Shown: piece by piece, positions 1 through 6,538 of the stretch
Layout: every line of letters begins with the position of its first letter
Numbering within the stretch: position 1 is the stretch's first letter
Origin: an uncultured Flammeovirgaceae bacterium
GTDB lineage: Bacteria > Bacteroidota > Bacteroidia > Cytophagales > Cyclobacteriaceae
DNA: 6,538 nucleotides
Reading direction: 5' to 3'
Assembly (NCBI GenBank): GCA_937138955.1
Contig: CAKZPJ010000187.1
Location: forward strand, 1 to 6,538
Made by a program: the position numbers and the translations under genes
The notes under the pieces: generated by a model
The model's input: the letters and a program-made list of their open reading frames with translations, nothing else
What the model was told of the DNA's origin: nothing
The model's database searches: none

Positions 1-1
1 C

Positions 2-2443
2 CCTGCCGATATTGAATCAATCGAAATTCTAAAAGATGCTTCCGCTACAGCCATCTACGGTTCCCGGGGAGCAAACGGGGTAGTTATTATCACTACAAAG
101 CGAGGAAAAGTTGGCGCACCTAAAATTGATATCAACTCCTACTACGGCGTGCAAACGGTAACTAATACTGTAGACATGTTAAGTTCGCGAGAATATTTAC
201 TGCTAATGGATGATGCTGCCCGACAGGACAACCGCGCTTTAGGCACTGACTACGAAGAAAACTATGTTTCTGACATTTGGGGCTATGACCCCAATGATCC
301 TGAACTAAGAAATACTGATTGGTACGGTGAAATTTTCCGAACTGCTCCTATCCAAAGCCACGATATCTCAGTATCTGGAGGTAACGAACGTACTCAATAC
401 TTCACCTCTTTAGCTTACTTTGATCAGGAGGGTACCCAAATCGGTACGGGCTTCGAGCGACTGAGTGCTAGAGTTAATTTGGATAGTAAAATTAACGACT
501 GGCTAGATGTAGGTACTACCATTTCTATAAACCGAACGAACCAAGACCGAACGATCAACGATAACTCGCTCTACGGAGTGGTTATTAATACCCTAGCTGG
601 TGATCCACTTATGCCTGTGCGGGAAGAAGATGGTAGCTACGCGGATCCTTTTAGCTACAATGGATGGTGGATGCTGGATAATCCGGTATTGGTAGCTAAT
701 GAATACGAAAGATCGACCAAAACTACCCGAGGGCTAGGGTCGATATTTGCTGAAGTTACATTAACTGAAGGACTAACTTTTCGGCATTCTACTTCCATTG
801 ACTATACTAGTTTAACCGATGAATCCTACACTCCTATCATCTCTCGGGAATCTTCTAACGCTAGTGCCAACGGCTTAGGCGTTTACGGGGCTACCGAAGA
901 TTTTACTTGGATTACGGAGAACTACTTCTCCTACACCCGTACTTTCGGAGATGTACACAACTTAAACGCAGTGCTGGGAACATCATACCAGGCGTCTAAT
1001 CGTAATTTCGTAAGTATTGACGGTCAGCAGTTTCCAAGCGATCAGTTTACTAAATTAGATGCCGCTGCTGAAATTACCGACGCAACTACATTGGGTACCC
1101 AGTGGGGTTTAGCTTCCTACTACTTTAGAGCGAACTACGGCTTTGATGATCGCTACTTAATTACGTTAACCGGGCGAGCCGATGGGTCTTCCCGTTTTGG
1201 GGATAATAATCGCTTCGGATTCTTTCCTTCAGGTTCAGTGGCCTGGCGCATAAGCGAGGAGAATTTCTTTGAGTCAGTTTCTACCGTGTCAGACCTAAAA
1301 TTAAGAGCGAGCTACGGAGTTACTGGTAATCAAGATGGGATCATTGATAGGGCTACTGGGCGATCTAGAAACTTTCCGGCCAGAGGTTTATTTGGGGTGC
1401 GCAATTATCGCGCGGGAGCCACATTAGTACCAACCCAATTGAGCAATGCTAACCTGAGTTGGGAAAGTACGGCACAGTTCAATGTTGGTCTTGATCTAGG
1501 TCTTTTTGATAATCGCCTGACCTTAACGACCGACTACTTTATTAAAAATACGGAAGATCTACTATTGGATCGGATTATACCCGGTATCTCGGGATTTTCC
1601 AATGTGATTGATAACATTGGGGCGATACAAAACCGAGGATTAGAATTAGCCGTGAGCGGAGTAATTTTAACCGGACCATTGAGTTGGACTTCTTCATTTA
1701 ATATCTCGTTTATTGAAAACGAAATAAAAAAGCTGGCAGTCAATGATCAAGTGGTAGGCGATGCTCATATTCTTTCGGAAGGGCAACCTATCGGCACTTT
1801 TTATCTAATAGATCAAGACGGGGTTGATCCACAAACCGGTGATATGATATGGGATGACTTTAACGGTGATGGAGCCATTAACTCGGGCGACCGACAGATA
1901 GTGGGCAATGTTCAGCCTGACTTTTTTGGTGGGTTCAACAATACTTTCAGCTATAAAGGGATTGACCTAAGCTTTCTGTTTCAATTTTCGGTCGGAAACG
2001 AAATATTCAACCACAGTCGGGCTCACTACGAGAACCTGGGATGGAGCCGCATTGGTACCGGATTCCCTTTGCCTGATGGAAACAATCACGTGCTGGCGCG
2101 AGACCGATGGCAAGAGCCAGGCGATGTAACGAATATTCCACGGGCATCGCTTGAGAATGGAAACTGGCGAGAGTATTCCTCGCGGTGGTTGGAAGATGGT
2201 TCGTTCTTACGGTTAAAGACCTTCAACTTGGGCTATAACTTTCCCCAAGAGTTAGTCTCGAGAATTCGAATAAGTAATTTGAGAGTATACGTTCAGGGCC
2301 AGAATCTGTTAACGTTCACTAACTATACAGGAGCAGACCCGGAGGTGAGTCAAAATGCCCGTGACCCTAGAGTTGCTGGAGAAGACTTTGGAACCCTTCC
2401 CCAAACTAGAAGCCTTAGTGTGGGAGTAAATATTGGACTTTAA
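2..2443 (+). CDS. SusC/RagA-family TonB-linked outer-membrane transporter (5' partial)
   Basis: This is the C-terminal part of a TonB-dependent outer-membrane barrel that, with a SusD partner, imports oligomeric nutrients into the periplasm. The frame is open from the first complete codon at position 2, so the GTG at 149 is internal and not a start. Visible residues 3-36 are the family-signature end of the plug domain ([20 protein letters not shown], then [14 protein letters not shown]). The rest (about residues 60-813) is rich in alternating aromatic/polar strands typical of the 22-strand barrel. It ends in a terminal strand, [10 protein letters not shown], whose last residue is Leu instead of the usual aromatic. 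A full family member is about 1000-1050 aa, so roughly 200-230 residues (signal peptide, carboxypeptidase-like domain, TonB box, first half of the plug) should lie upstream. An EF-hand-like loop is encoded at 1856-1891. The SusD-like gene follows after 11 bp, so the two are almost certainly co-transcribed. The family is certain from sequence; the substrate cannot be told. Confidence 0.96.
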   Translation, partial: PADIESIEILKDASATAIYGSRGANGVVIITTKRGKVGAPKIDINSYYGVQTVTNTVDMLSSREYLLLMDDAARQDNRALGTDYEENYVSDIWGYDPNDPELRNTDWYGEIFRTAPIQSHDISVSGGNERTQYFTSLAYFDQEGTQIGTGFERLSARVNLDSKINDWLDVGTTISINRTNQDRTINDNSLYGVVINTLAGDPLMPVREEDGSYADPFSYNGWWMLDNPVLVANEYERSTKTTRGLGSIFAEVTLTEGLTFRHSTSIDYTSLTDESYTPIISRESSNASANGLGVYGATEDFTWITENYFSYTRTFGDVHNLNAVLGTSYQASNRNFVSIDGQQFPSDQFTKLDAAAEITDATTLGTQWGLASYYFRANYGFDDRYLITLTGRADGSSRFGDNNRFGFFPSGSVAWRISEENFFESVSTVSDLKLRASYGVTGNQDGIIDRATGRSRNFPARGLFGVRNYRAGATLVPTQLSNANLSWESTAQFNVGLDLGLFDNRLTLTTDYFIKNTEDLLLDRIIPGISGFSNVIDNIGAIQNRGLELAVSGVILTGPLSWTSSFNISFIENEIKKLAVNDQVVGDAHILSEGQPIGTFYLIDQDGVDPQTGDMIWDDFNGDGAINSGDRQIVGNVQPDFFGGFNNTFSYKGIDLSFLFQFSVGNEIFNHSRAHYENLGWSRIGTGFPLPDGNNHVLARDRWQEPGDVTNIPRASLENGNWREYSSRWLEDGSFLRLKTFNLGYNFPQELVSRIRISNLRVYVQGQNLLTFTNYTGADPEVSQNARDPRVAGEDFGTLPQTRSLSVGVNIGL
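1856..1891 (+). other. EF-hand-like calcium-binding loop within the SusC-like protein
   Basis: The 12 codons read [12 protein letters not shown]. This puts oxygen ligands at loop positions 1, 3, 5, 9 and 12, Gly at 6 and Ile at 8, as in an EF-hand loop, with Asp instead of Glu at position 12 as in dockerin-like loops. It is preceded by [11 protein letters not shown] (from about 1814), a second acidic stretch. Comparable DxNGDGxI stretches are common at this place in SusC-like proteins, followed as here by a '[12 protein letters not shown]' segment. Calcium binding is inferred from the pattern only. Confidence 0.55.
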
Positions 2444-2454
2444 AAAATCATATA

Positions 2455-3789
2455 ATGAAAAGCATATATATATTATTATTCGTTGGGTTGCTAGTTTTCT
2501 CCTGCGATGTTCTTGAGCCACAACCCCAGCAAGAGTTAGATGCTAGCACCGCTCTGGTTGATGCTGGATCAGCCGCTGGTATTTTGTCTGGGACATACTC
2601 CCTAATGCAAGATATCGACTACTATGGTTTAGAATACATTATGAACAATGACCTTCTAGCTGATAATGCGGTGTTTGAAGGATTTTTTGATTCACAACTA
2701 GAGATGGATCAGCAGGCCGTTCCCAATACTAATATTTGGATCACCGACGTTTGGCCCGATATTTACGTAGTCATTAGCTCCGCCAATCTTCTGATTACTG
2801 GGGTCAATAATATTGAAGACCCCGCACTAGACAAAGATGCTGTACTAGGAGAAGCACACGCCGTGCGGGCGTTAGGCTACTTTGACCTGCTTCGCTATTT
2901 TGGGGAGCACTACGATAATTCGTCTGCATTCGGGGTTCCGGTAATCCTGGAGCCAATACCTAATAATGACTTTAACCAAATACCGGATCTACCTCGTAGT
3001 TCGGTTGCCGAAGTGTACGACCAAATTATCAACGATCTTGATATGGCTATCCCATTACTAGCAGGTAGTGATGATACTGGTACAATGAACTATTGGGCAG
3101 CTCTTAGCTTAAGAGCTAGAGTGAATTTGTATCAACAAAACTATGACCAGGCTTTAGCCGATGCCGACTCGGTAATCACTAGAGGGCCGTTTGTTTTAGA
3201 GCCTAATTTAGACGATGTGTTTTCTACTACAGAATCTTCGGGAGAATCTATCTTTGAGATTGAATTCAACGAACAGGATCAGAGTGAGTATAATACATAC
3301 CTATTCAGAAGGGATGAGTATAATGTAGATACTACCTTGTTAAATTCATTTGAAGAAGGCGATGCCCGAGCTAACTTCTTTACCAATTTGCGGGGTCGTG
3401 ATCGGACTACGAAGTATTCGGATAATACTAACTCTAATAATGCGAAGATATTCCGGTTGGCCGAGCTATACCTCATTCGTTCGGAAGCAGCTGTGTTCTC
3501 AAGTGATGATTCCAACGCTGGTACGGCTGATTTAAACGCAATACGTAATAGAGCTGGGCTGGAAGATTTGGCAGCGATAGCTTCTACCGAGGATTACGTA
3601 GATGCTTTGCTATCTGAAAGAAGGGCTGAACTTAACTTTGAAGGTCACCGCTTCTTTGATTTAGTTCGTTTGGGACGAGCACAAGCAGTACTGGGTCTAG
3701 AATCGTTCAGAAGAATTTTGCCGATACCGCGTACCGAACTACAAGTTTCCGATGCGTTGGTGCAAAATCCGGGTTACTCAGCTGAGTAA
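2455..3789 (+). CDS. SusD/RagB-family nutrient-binding outer-membrane lipoprotein
   Basis: A complete 444-aa partner of the preceding SusC-like transporter, expected to sit on the cell surface as the substrate-capturing lid. Residues 1-16 form a lipoprotein signal peptide (MKSIYILLFVGLLVFS) ending in a lipobox, with lipidated Cys17 followed by acidic D18 and E21, a pattern seen at mature N-termini of surface lipoproteins in this phylum. Family landmarks: AHAVRALGYFDLLRYFG (about 135-150), LPRSSVAEVYDQIINDLD (179-196), WAALSLRARVNLYQQNYDQAL (a TPR-like helix pair, 214-234), KIFRLAELYLIRSEAA (331-346), LNAIRNRAGL (360-369), LLSERRAELNFEGHRFFDLVR (385-405) and ILPIPRTEL near the end (421-429). 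These match the SusD-like N-terminal domain followed by the SusD_RagB C-terminal domain. At 444 aa it is on the short side of the family. No Shine-Dalgarno sequence precedes the ATG, and the start region is very A/T-rich, which is normal here. The binding substrate is unknown. Confidence 0.95.
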   Translation: MKSIYILLFVGLLVFSCDVLEPQPQQELDASTALVDAGSAAGILSGTYSLMQDIDYYGLEYIMNNDLLADNAVFEGFFDSQLEMDQQAVPNTNIWITDVWPDIYVVISSANLLITGVNNIEDPALDKDAVLGEAHAVRALGYFDLLRYFGEHYDNSSAFGVPVILEPIPNNDFNQIPDLPRSSVAEVYDQIINDLDMAIPLLAGSDDTGTMNYWAALSLRARVNLYQQNYDQALADADSVITRGPFVLEPNLDDVFSTTESSGESIFEIEFNEQDQSEYNTYLFRRDEYNVDTTLLNSFEEGDARANFFTNLRGRDRTTKYSDNTNSNNAKIFRLAELYLIRSEAAVFSSDDSNAGTADLNAIRNRAGLEDLAAIASTEDYVDALLSERRAELNFEGHRFFDLVRLGRAQAVLGLESFRRILPIPRTELQVSDALVQNPGYSAE

Positions 3790-3790
3790 C
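3773..3790. repeat. 18-bp perfect palindrome over the susD stop codon
   Basis: GTTACTCAGCTGAGTAAC is identical to its reverse complement. It covers the last four codons (Tyr-Ser-Ala-Glu), the TAA stop of the SusD-like gene and one base on each side. As RNA it can form a 7-bp stem with an AGCT loop, lying 26 bp before the larger hairpin at 3817-3847. It may contribute to 3'-end protection or termination, or may be a coding coincidence. Confidence 0.7.
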
Positions 3791-3816
3791 TTATTGAGCT
3801 ACTCTTAATAAACCGG

Positions 3817-3848
3817 AAACGGGAGTCTGGAGATCAGGCTCCCGTTTT
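3817..3848 (+). terminator. Probable intrinsic terminator of the susCD operon, possibly bidirectional
   Basis: The arms AAACGGGAG (3817-3825) and CTCCCGTTT (3839-3847) pair perfectly. The stem can extend inward through a T-G wobble and CTG/CAG (3826-3829 with 3835-3838), giving about 13 bp with a 5-nt loop. On the + strand the stem runs into TTTTAT, a short U tract, 27 bp after the susD stop. In the other direction the same hairpin begins within the frr stop codon (3847-3849), so it is placed to end both convergent transcripts. The minus-strand U tract is weak, broken by CCGG. Confidence 0.75.
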
Positions 3849-4410
3849 ATACCGTCATAATCTCTTTTTCTTTCGTCTGAAATACGCTTTCTACTTTAGC
3901 GGTATATTGATCTGTTAGCTCTTGTACCTTGTCTTCACCGCGTTTTACTTCATCTTCCGAAACGTTCTCTTTGAGTAAGTCTTTAATACTATCATTCGTA
4001 TCTTTTCGGACGTTTCGTATACTGATTTTTCCGTTTTCAGCCTCACTTTTTGCCTGTTTCACCAACTGTACTCGTCGCTCTTCAGTAAGTGGAGGAATAT
4101 TCAAACGAATTAGTTCGCCATCGTTCTGAGGGTTTAAACCCAAATCCGAATTCATAATTCCTCGCTCAATTTCGCTTAGCAGATTCTTCTCCCAAGGTTT
4201 AATCATAATAGTACGGGCATCTGGAGTAGTGATGGAAGCCACCTGATTAATGGGAGTGGAGTTTCCGTAGTATTCCACCATTAGGCCATCCAGCATATTG
4301 GGAGTTGCTTTACCTGCCCTAATTTTTGCAAACGCCTGATGAACGTGAGAGAGCGACTGATCCATCAATTGTTTGGCTTCATCTAGATAAAGTTCGATTT
4401 CTTCAACCAT
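3847..4410 (-). CDS. frr: Ribosome recycling factor
   Basis: A 187-aa protein that, with EF-G, splits post-termination ribosomes into subunits in the cytoplasm. Length matches the usual ~185 aa. Conserved blocks in order: FAKIRAGKATPNMLDGLMVE (28-46), the domain II strand region ending in SDLGLNPQNDGELIRLNIP (88-106), PPLTEERRVQLVKQAKSEAE (106-125), then IRNVRKDTND (131-140), with Arg132 at the position of the functionally important Arg132 of the E. coli protein, and a C-terminal helix ending in KEKEIMTV. Long helices at both ends form the three-helix domain I. It lies 74 bp downstream of pyrH on the same strand, the classic order. I find no promoter-like element in the gap, so transcription from the pyrH promoter is the simplest reading. 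Its TAA stop is inside the hairpin shared with the convergent SusD-like gene. Confidence 0.98.
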   Translation of the reverse strand: MVEEIELYLDEAKQLMDQSLSHVHQAFAKIRAGKATPNMLDGLMVEYYGNSTPINQVASITTPDARTIMIKPWEKNLLSEIERGIMNSDLGLNPQNDGELIRLNIPPLTEERRVQLVKQAKSEAENGKISIRNVRKDTNDSIKDLLKENVSEDEVKRGEDKVQELTDQYTAKVESVFQTKEKEIMTV

Positions 4411-4484
4411 GCGTATAAAAAGTTAGGTTTCAGTATTGAAAACATGCGTAAGGCAGCGAACTTACTAAAAAATGGAAAAAATTC

Positions 4485-5189
4485 TTAATTAATCAGCGTT
4501 CCTACCTCTTGTCCGTTAATCAGATTAAATAGATTGCCAGGTTTATTCATATCAAAAACAATGATGGGCAGGTTATTTTCTTGGCAGAGGGTAAAAGCCG
4601 TCATGTCCATTACATTAAGTTTTTTCTGAAAGACTTCGCCAAAAGTAATCGTAGAAAACCGGGTAGCTGTTGGGTCTTTTTCCGGGTCAGCTGTGTATAC
4701 TCCATCAACGCGGGTTCCTTTCAGCACCACATCAGCTTCAATCTCAATAGCTCGTAAGCTGGCAGTTGAGTCAGTAGTAAAGTACGGATTACCGATACCC
4801 GCCCCGAAAATAACAATGCGACCCTTTTCGAGGTGGCGAATGGCCCGACGGCGAATGAACGGCTCACAAACTTGTTCCATTTTAATGCCGGACATCAGCC
4901 GGGTGTAGACCCCAGTCTGCTCTAGAGCACTTTGTAGAGCCATACCGTTGATAACGGTCGCCAGCATTCCCATGTAATCACCTTGAACGCGATCCATACC
5001 CGAATTCTGAGCTTGTACGCCCCGAAATATATTCCCGCCGCCAATGACGATAGCCACTTCTACCCCGGTATCTTTTACCCGCCTAATTTCTTGGGCGTAC
5101 TGGTGAATTCGTTCCGGGTCAATTCCGTAGGGTTGGTTTCCCATCAGGGCTTCACCACTTAGTTTTAAAAGAATGCGTTGGTACTTCAT
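4485..5189 (-). CDS. pyrH: UMP kinase (uridylate kinase)
   Basis: A 234-aa cytoplasmic enzyme that phosphorylates UMP to UDP with ATP, in de novo pyrimidine synthesis. It belongs to the bacterial hexameric UMP kinase group of the amino-acid-kinase fold. Visible motifs: [13 protein letters not shown] (5-17, phosphate-binding Lys9 and Gly12), [10 protein letters not shown] (48-57), [20 protein letters not shown] (68-87, including the conserved UMP-contacting Asp71), [20 protein letters not shown] (127-146), [20 protein letters not shown] (150-169, nucleotide-binding region) and [20 protein letters not shown] (194-213). The length fits the family, with no insertions or truncation. The ATG at 5189 gives the standard N-terminus [12 protein letters not shown]. 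It is the first gene of a probable pyrH-frr operon with a promoter candidate at 5230-5260. The rpsB-tsf pair that precedes it in many bacteria is absent from the upstream flank. Confidence 0.98.
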   Translation of the reverse strand: MKYQRILLKLSGEALMGNQPYGIDPERIHQYAQEIRRVKDTGVEVAIVIGGGNIFRGVQAQNSGMDRVQGDYMGMLATVINGMALQSALEQTGVYTRLMSGIKMEQVCEPFIRRRAIRHLEKGRIVIFGAGIGNPYFTTDSTASLRAIEIEADVVLKGTRVDGVYTADPEKDPTATRFSTITFGEVFQKKLNVMDMTAFTLCQENNLPIIVFDMNKPGNLFNLINGQEVGTLIN

Positions 5190-5229
5190 GCGGGTCGTTT
5201 GATTAGTCGTAAATTAGATGCAAGTAACG

Positions 5230-5260
5230 CAAATTTATCTAAGTGAAAAGAAGAGTGTAA
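5230..5260 (-). promoter_or_regulatory. Candidate Bacteroidota-type promoter for pyrH-frr
   Basis: Read on the minus strand, TAAATTTG at 5237-5230 matches the phylum's -7 consensus TAnnTTTG exactly. A TTA at 5260-5258 lies 20 bp upstream, near the expected position of the -33 TTG but with one mismatch. A transcript starting a few bases past the -7 box would have a leader of about 30-35 nt before the pyrH ATG at 5189. This is the only full TAnnTTTG match I found in the 5190-5380 gap on this strand. Confidence 0.5.
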
Positions 5261-5275
5261 GGAAAAGTTATGAAT

Positions 5276-5377
5276 AGTGTTTAGGTGTTTTAGTGTTATA
5301 GTTCTGAGTCTACAATTGAAGAATTTAAGTGTTAAACTACAGTACTATAACACCTCGCACAGTAACACCATAACACT
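5276..5377. repeat. Imperfect inverted repeat built from ~8-bp GTGTT-core units
   Basis: The left arm (5276-5302) consists of AGTGTTTA, GGTGTTTT and AGTGTTAT plus AGT. The right arm (5344-5377), read on the minus strand, is AGTGTTAT, GGTGTTAC, a degenerate TGTGCGA and GGTGTTAT plus AGT. The innermost 10 bp (5293-5302 and 5344-5353) pair perfectly across a 41-bp spacer that holds one more GTGTT (5329-5333). In all there are seven GTGTT/AACAC cores, several exactly 8 bp apart (5277, 5285, 5293; and 5364, 5372). The element starts 3 bp after the stop of the biotin carrier gene and ends about 16 bp before the candidate -33 of pyrH. It is not a standard U-tract terminator. It could be a protein-binding array, a dispersed intergenic repeat or a transcript-end hairpin. 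Confidence 0.7.
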
Positions 5378-5380
5378 CGA

Positions 5381-5881
5381 TTATTCAAAACTAACCAGTA
5401 TCTGGTTTTTCTCGACACTCTGTCCGGTTTCTACTGAAATTGCTGCAATTGTGCCCGAAGCCGGAGACTTAATGGCATTTTCCATTTTCATTGCTTCCAG
5501 CGTAAGCAATTTATCACCGGCTTCTACTGAGTCGCCTTCACTGATGCTGATCGCCCGAATCAGGCCGGGCATTGGGCTGCGCACTTCTTTTACCACTGCT
5601 TCTGCAGTGGCATCCATGCCTAAGGTTTCTAATAACTTATCAAGATCGGATTGCAGTTGTATCGATATCTTTTTTCCATTTACTGAGATAATAAAGTGCT
5701 TGGTGTCGTAATTAGCTTCTATCACCTCAGCGCGATAAGATTTATGCTGATGAATTATGTGAAAGTGGGACTCGGAAAGCTGATGAATATCTAGCGGAAC
5801 TGCTTGCTGATTGACTTCAATAGATTCAGCATCAACCTCAACGGTTAAGGTATTAGTACTATTAACAGTGGCTTGGTACAT
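5381..5881 (-). CDS. Biotin carboxyl carrier protein subunit of an acyl-CoA carboxylase
   Basis: A 166-aa carrier whose biotinylated lysine shuttles CO2 between a biotin carboxylase and a carboxyltransferase. Residues 100-166 form a biotinyl domain: SPMPGLI (102-108), EGDSV.AGD (115-123), LEAMKMENAIKSP (128-140) with target Lys132, then SGTIAAISVETGQSVEKNQI, ending 34 residues after the lysine as usual. Residues 1-99 form a beta-rich part (Tyr-Arg-Ala-Glu-Val and NGKKISIQLQSD) that resembles the region before the biotinyl domain in propionyl/acetyl-CoA carboxylase alpha chains. There is no Ala/Pro-rich linker, and the motif is EAMKMEN instead of EAMKMMN, so it is not a classical AccB. The start chosen is ATG at 5881 (MYQATV); extending upstream would overlap the response-regulator gene and add sequence that does not look like this family. 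It lies 37 bp after that gene on the same strand. The biotin carboxylase and carboxyltransferase subunits are not in the window. Confidence 0.92.
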   Translation of the reverse strand: MYQATVNSTNTLTVEVDAESIEVNQQAVPLDIHQLSESHFHIIHQHKSYRAEVIEANYDTKHFIISVNGKKISIQLQSDLDKLLETLGMDATAEAVVKEVRSPMPGLIRAISISEGDSVEAGDKLLTLEAMKMENAIKSPASGTIAAISVETGQSVEKNQILVSFE

Positions 5882-5918
5882 AGCGTAAAAGAAGTGTTCG
5901 TAAGCAAGGTACAAACAA

Positions 5919-6538
5919 TTAGCTAAAGCTATTGATGATCGCTTGGAAATGCTCTCGGTACTTGGGACCAATAGATATTCTGACTTCGCCAATATGAATA
6001 TGATTATCCCGAATAGTATCAATATGATTTAGCGATACAATATATGACCGCTGAATTTGAACGAAACCGGAAGCTGGTAACCCAGATAAAGCTTGTTTGA
6101 TCGTTGACCGTACCAGTACCTTTTCGTTTTGCAGATGATACGTCACATAATTACCGTTGCCTTCAATGTATCTAACATCCTGGTACCTGATTTTAGAACG
6201 TTCGCCGCCGGTTTTTACAAAGAAAAATTCCAGAAGCGCATTGCTCGATGTACGAAGCCGATTTTGTGCCTTGAGAACTGCGGCGTGAAACCGGGCAAAT
6301 TCAAACGGTTTTAGCAAATAGTCTACCGCCTCAACATTATAACTTTCCAGCGCGTATTCACTGTAGGCCGTAGTAAAAATGATAAGTGATTGGCTTTTCT
6401 GAATGATTCGGGAAAGTTCCAGCCCCGACATATCAGGCATATTGATGTCTAAAAATATAAGCTGAATGCGGTTTTCTTCTAGAAAATTTAGGGCTTTAAA
6501 CGGATTAGTAAATGTCTCAACTAATTGCAAAGAGGCAA
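5919..6538 (-). CDS. LytTR-family two-component response regulator (N-terminus outside window)
   Basis: A transcription regulator with a receiver domain followed by a LytTR DNA-binding domain, normally phosphorylated by a LytS/YehU-type histidine kinase. The frame stays open to the window edge, so the TTG at 6530 is not taken as the start; about 25-30 residues, including the acidic pair of the receiver, should lie beyond 6538. Numbering from the TTG codon, the visible receiver has IQLIFLDINMPDMSGLEL (22-39) with phospho-acceptor Asp28 (codon 6449-6447), FTTAYSEYALES (52-63) with the switch Thr, and AVDYLLKPF (68-76) with the conserved Lys74. The LytTR domain spans about 100-200: FFFVKTGGERSKIRY, DVRYIEGNGNYVTYHL, the FVQIQRSYIVSLNHI helix and RISIGPKYREHF. 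Such regulators usually sit beside their kinase, which would be upstream outside the window. The target genes are unknown. Confidence 0.95.
   Translation of the reverse strand, partial: ASLQLVETFTNPFKALNFLEENRIQLIFLDINMPDMSGLELSRIIQKSQSLIIFTTAYSEYALESYNVEAVDYLLKPFEFARFHAAVLKAQNRLRTSSNALLEFFFVKTGGERSKIRYQDVRYIEGNGNYVTYHLQNEKVLVRSTIKQALSGLPASGFVQIQRSYIVSLNHIDTIRDNHIHIGEVRISIGPKYREHFQAIINSFS

Noticed and set aside
149..2443. GTG at 149 as the start of the SusC-like gene
   Set aside because: The frame is open back to position 2, and the codons before 149 encode the highly conserved plug signature of the family, so the gene begins outside the window.
3279..3535. Short open frames on both strands inside the SusD-like gene
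   Set aside because: They lie in other frames of a well-conserved SusD coding region and show no domain or start context of their own.
3929..4129. A 66-codon + strand open frame opposite frr
   Set aside because: It is antisense to conserved frr codons; its Ser/Phe-rich composition is what reverse-strand reading of this gene produces.
4411..4484. A separate promoter for frr in the pyrH-frr gap
   Set aside because: The gap is T-rich on the coding strand, but I find no TAnnTTTG element with a -33 partner, so I do not annotate one.
5276..5377. CRISPR array
   Set aside because: The repeated unit is only about 8 bp, occurs in both orientations and has no 30-40 bp unique spacers.
5276..5377. Tandem binding sites for the neighbouring LytTR regulator
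   Set aside because: LytTR sites are usually two direct repeats of about 9 bp with centres about 21-22 bp apart. The units here are 8 bp apart and mirrored, and I could not match the core to a known LytTR motif.
5277..5711. A 144-codon open frame on the + strand
   Set aside because: It runs antisense to the biotin carrier gene and through the inverted repeat, with no recognisable protein features. The minus-strand gene explains the coding signal.
5882..6022. A 47-residue N-terminal extension of the biotin carrier protein
   Set aside because: It would overlap the 3' end of the LytTR gene by about 100 bp and gives a sequence unlike the family. The internal ATG at 5881 yields a normal 166-aa protein.

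Overview
The window looks like a chromosomal segment of a Bacteroidota bacterium. Evidence: a SusC/RagA-type TonB-dependent transporter followed by a SusD/RagB-type lipoprotein, a split-type biotin carboxyl carrier protein of the kind common in this phylum, start sites without clear Shine-Dalgarno sequences, and a TAnnTTTG-type -7 promoter element upstream of pyrH. An aquatic member of the Cytophagales is my best guess at order level. That guess is inference from overall protein character, not from a marker gene.

Left half (1-3789, + strand): the C-terminal ~813 residues of a SusC-like outer-membrane transporter (5' end outside the window), then after 11 bp a complete 444-aa SusD-like surface lipoprotein. 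Together they should form one SusCD 'pedal-bin' complex, in which SusD captures a glycan, peptide or other oligomer and SusC imports it using TonB energy. No glycoside hydrolase, peptidase or regulator accompanies them here, so the substrate cannot be named. The pair ends in an 18-bp perfect palindrome over the susD stop codon and a strong hairpin lying between it and the convergent frr gene.

Middle (3847-5260, - strand): pyrH (UMP kinase) then frr (ribosome recycling factor), read right to left as a probable two-gene operon, with a promoter candidate about 40 bp upstream of pyrH. The rpsB-tsf genes that precede pyrH-frr in many bacteria are not here.

Right (5276-6538, - strand): a LytTR-family response regulator whose N-terminus lies outside the window, then 37 bp later a 166-aa biotin carboxyl carrier protein with an EAMKMEN biotinylation site. 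Between that gene and the pyrH promoter lies the most unusual non-coding structure: a roughly 100-bp imperfect inverted repeat whose arms are built from an ~8-bp unit with a GTGTT core.

I see no CRISPR array, insertion sequence, tRNA/rRNA gene or phage gene, and no gene set that looks like a new multi-gene system. The coding content is largely familiar; the intergenic repeat and the structured susD 3' end are the parts worth a second look.
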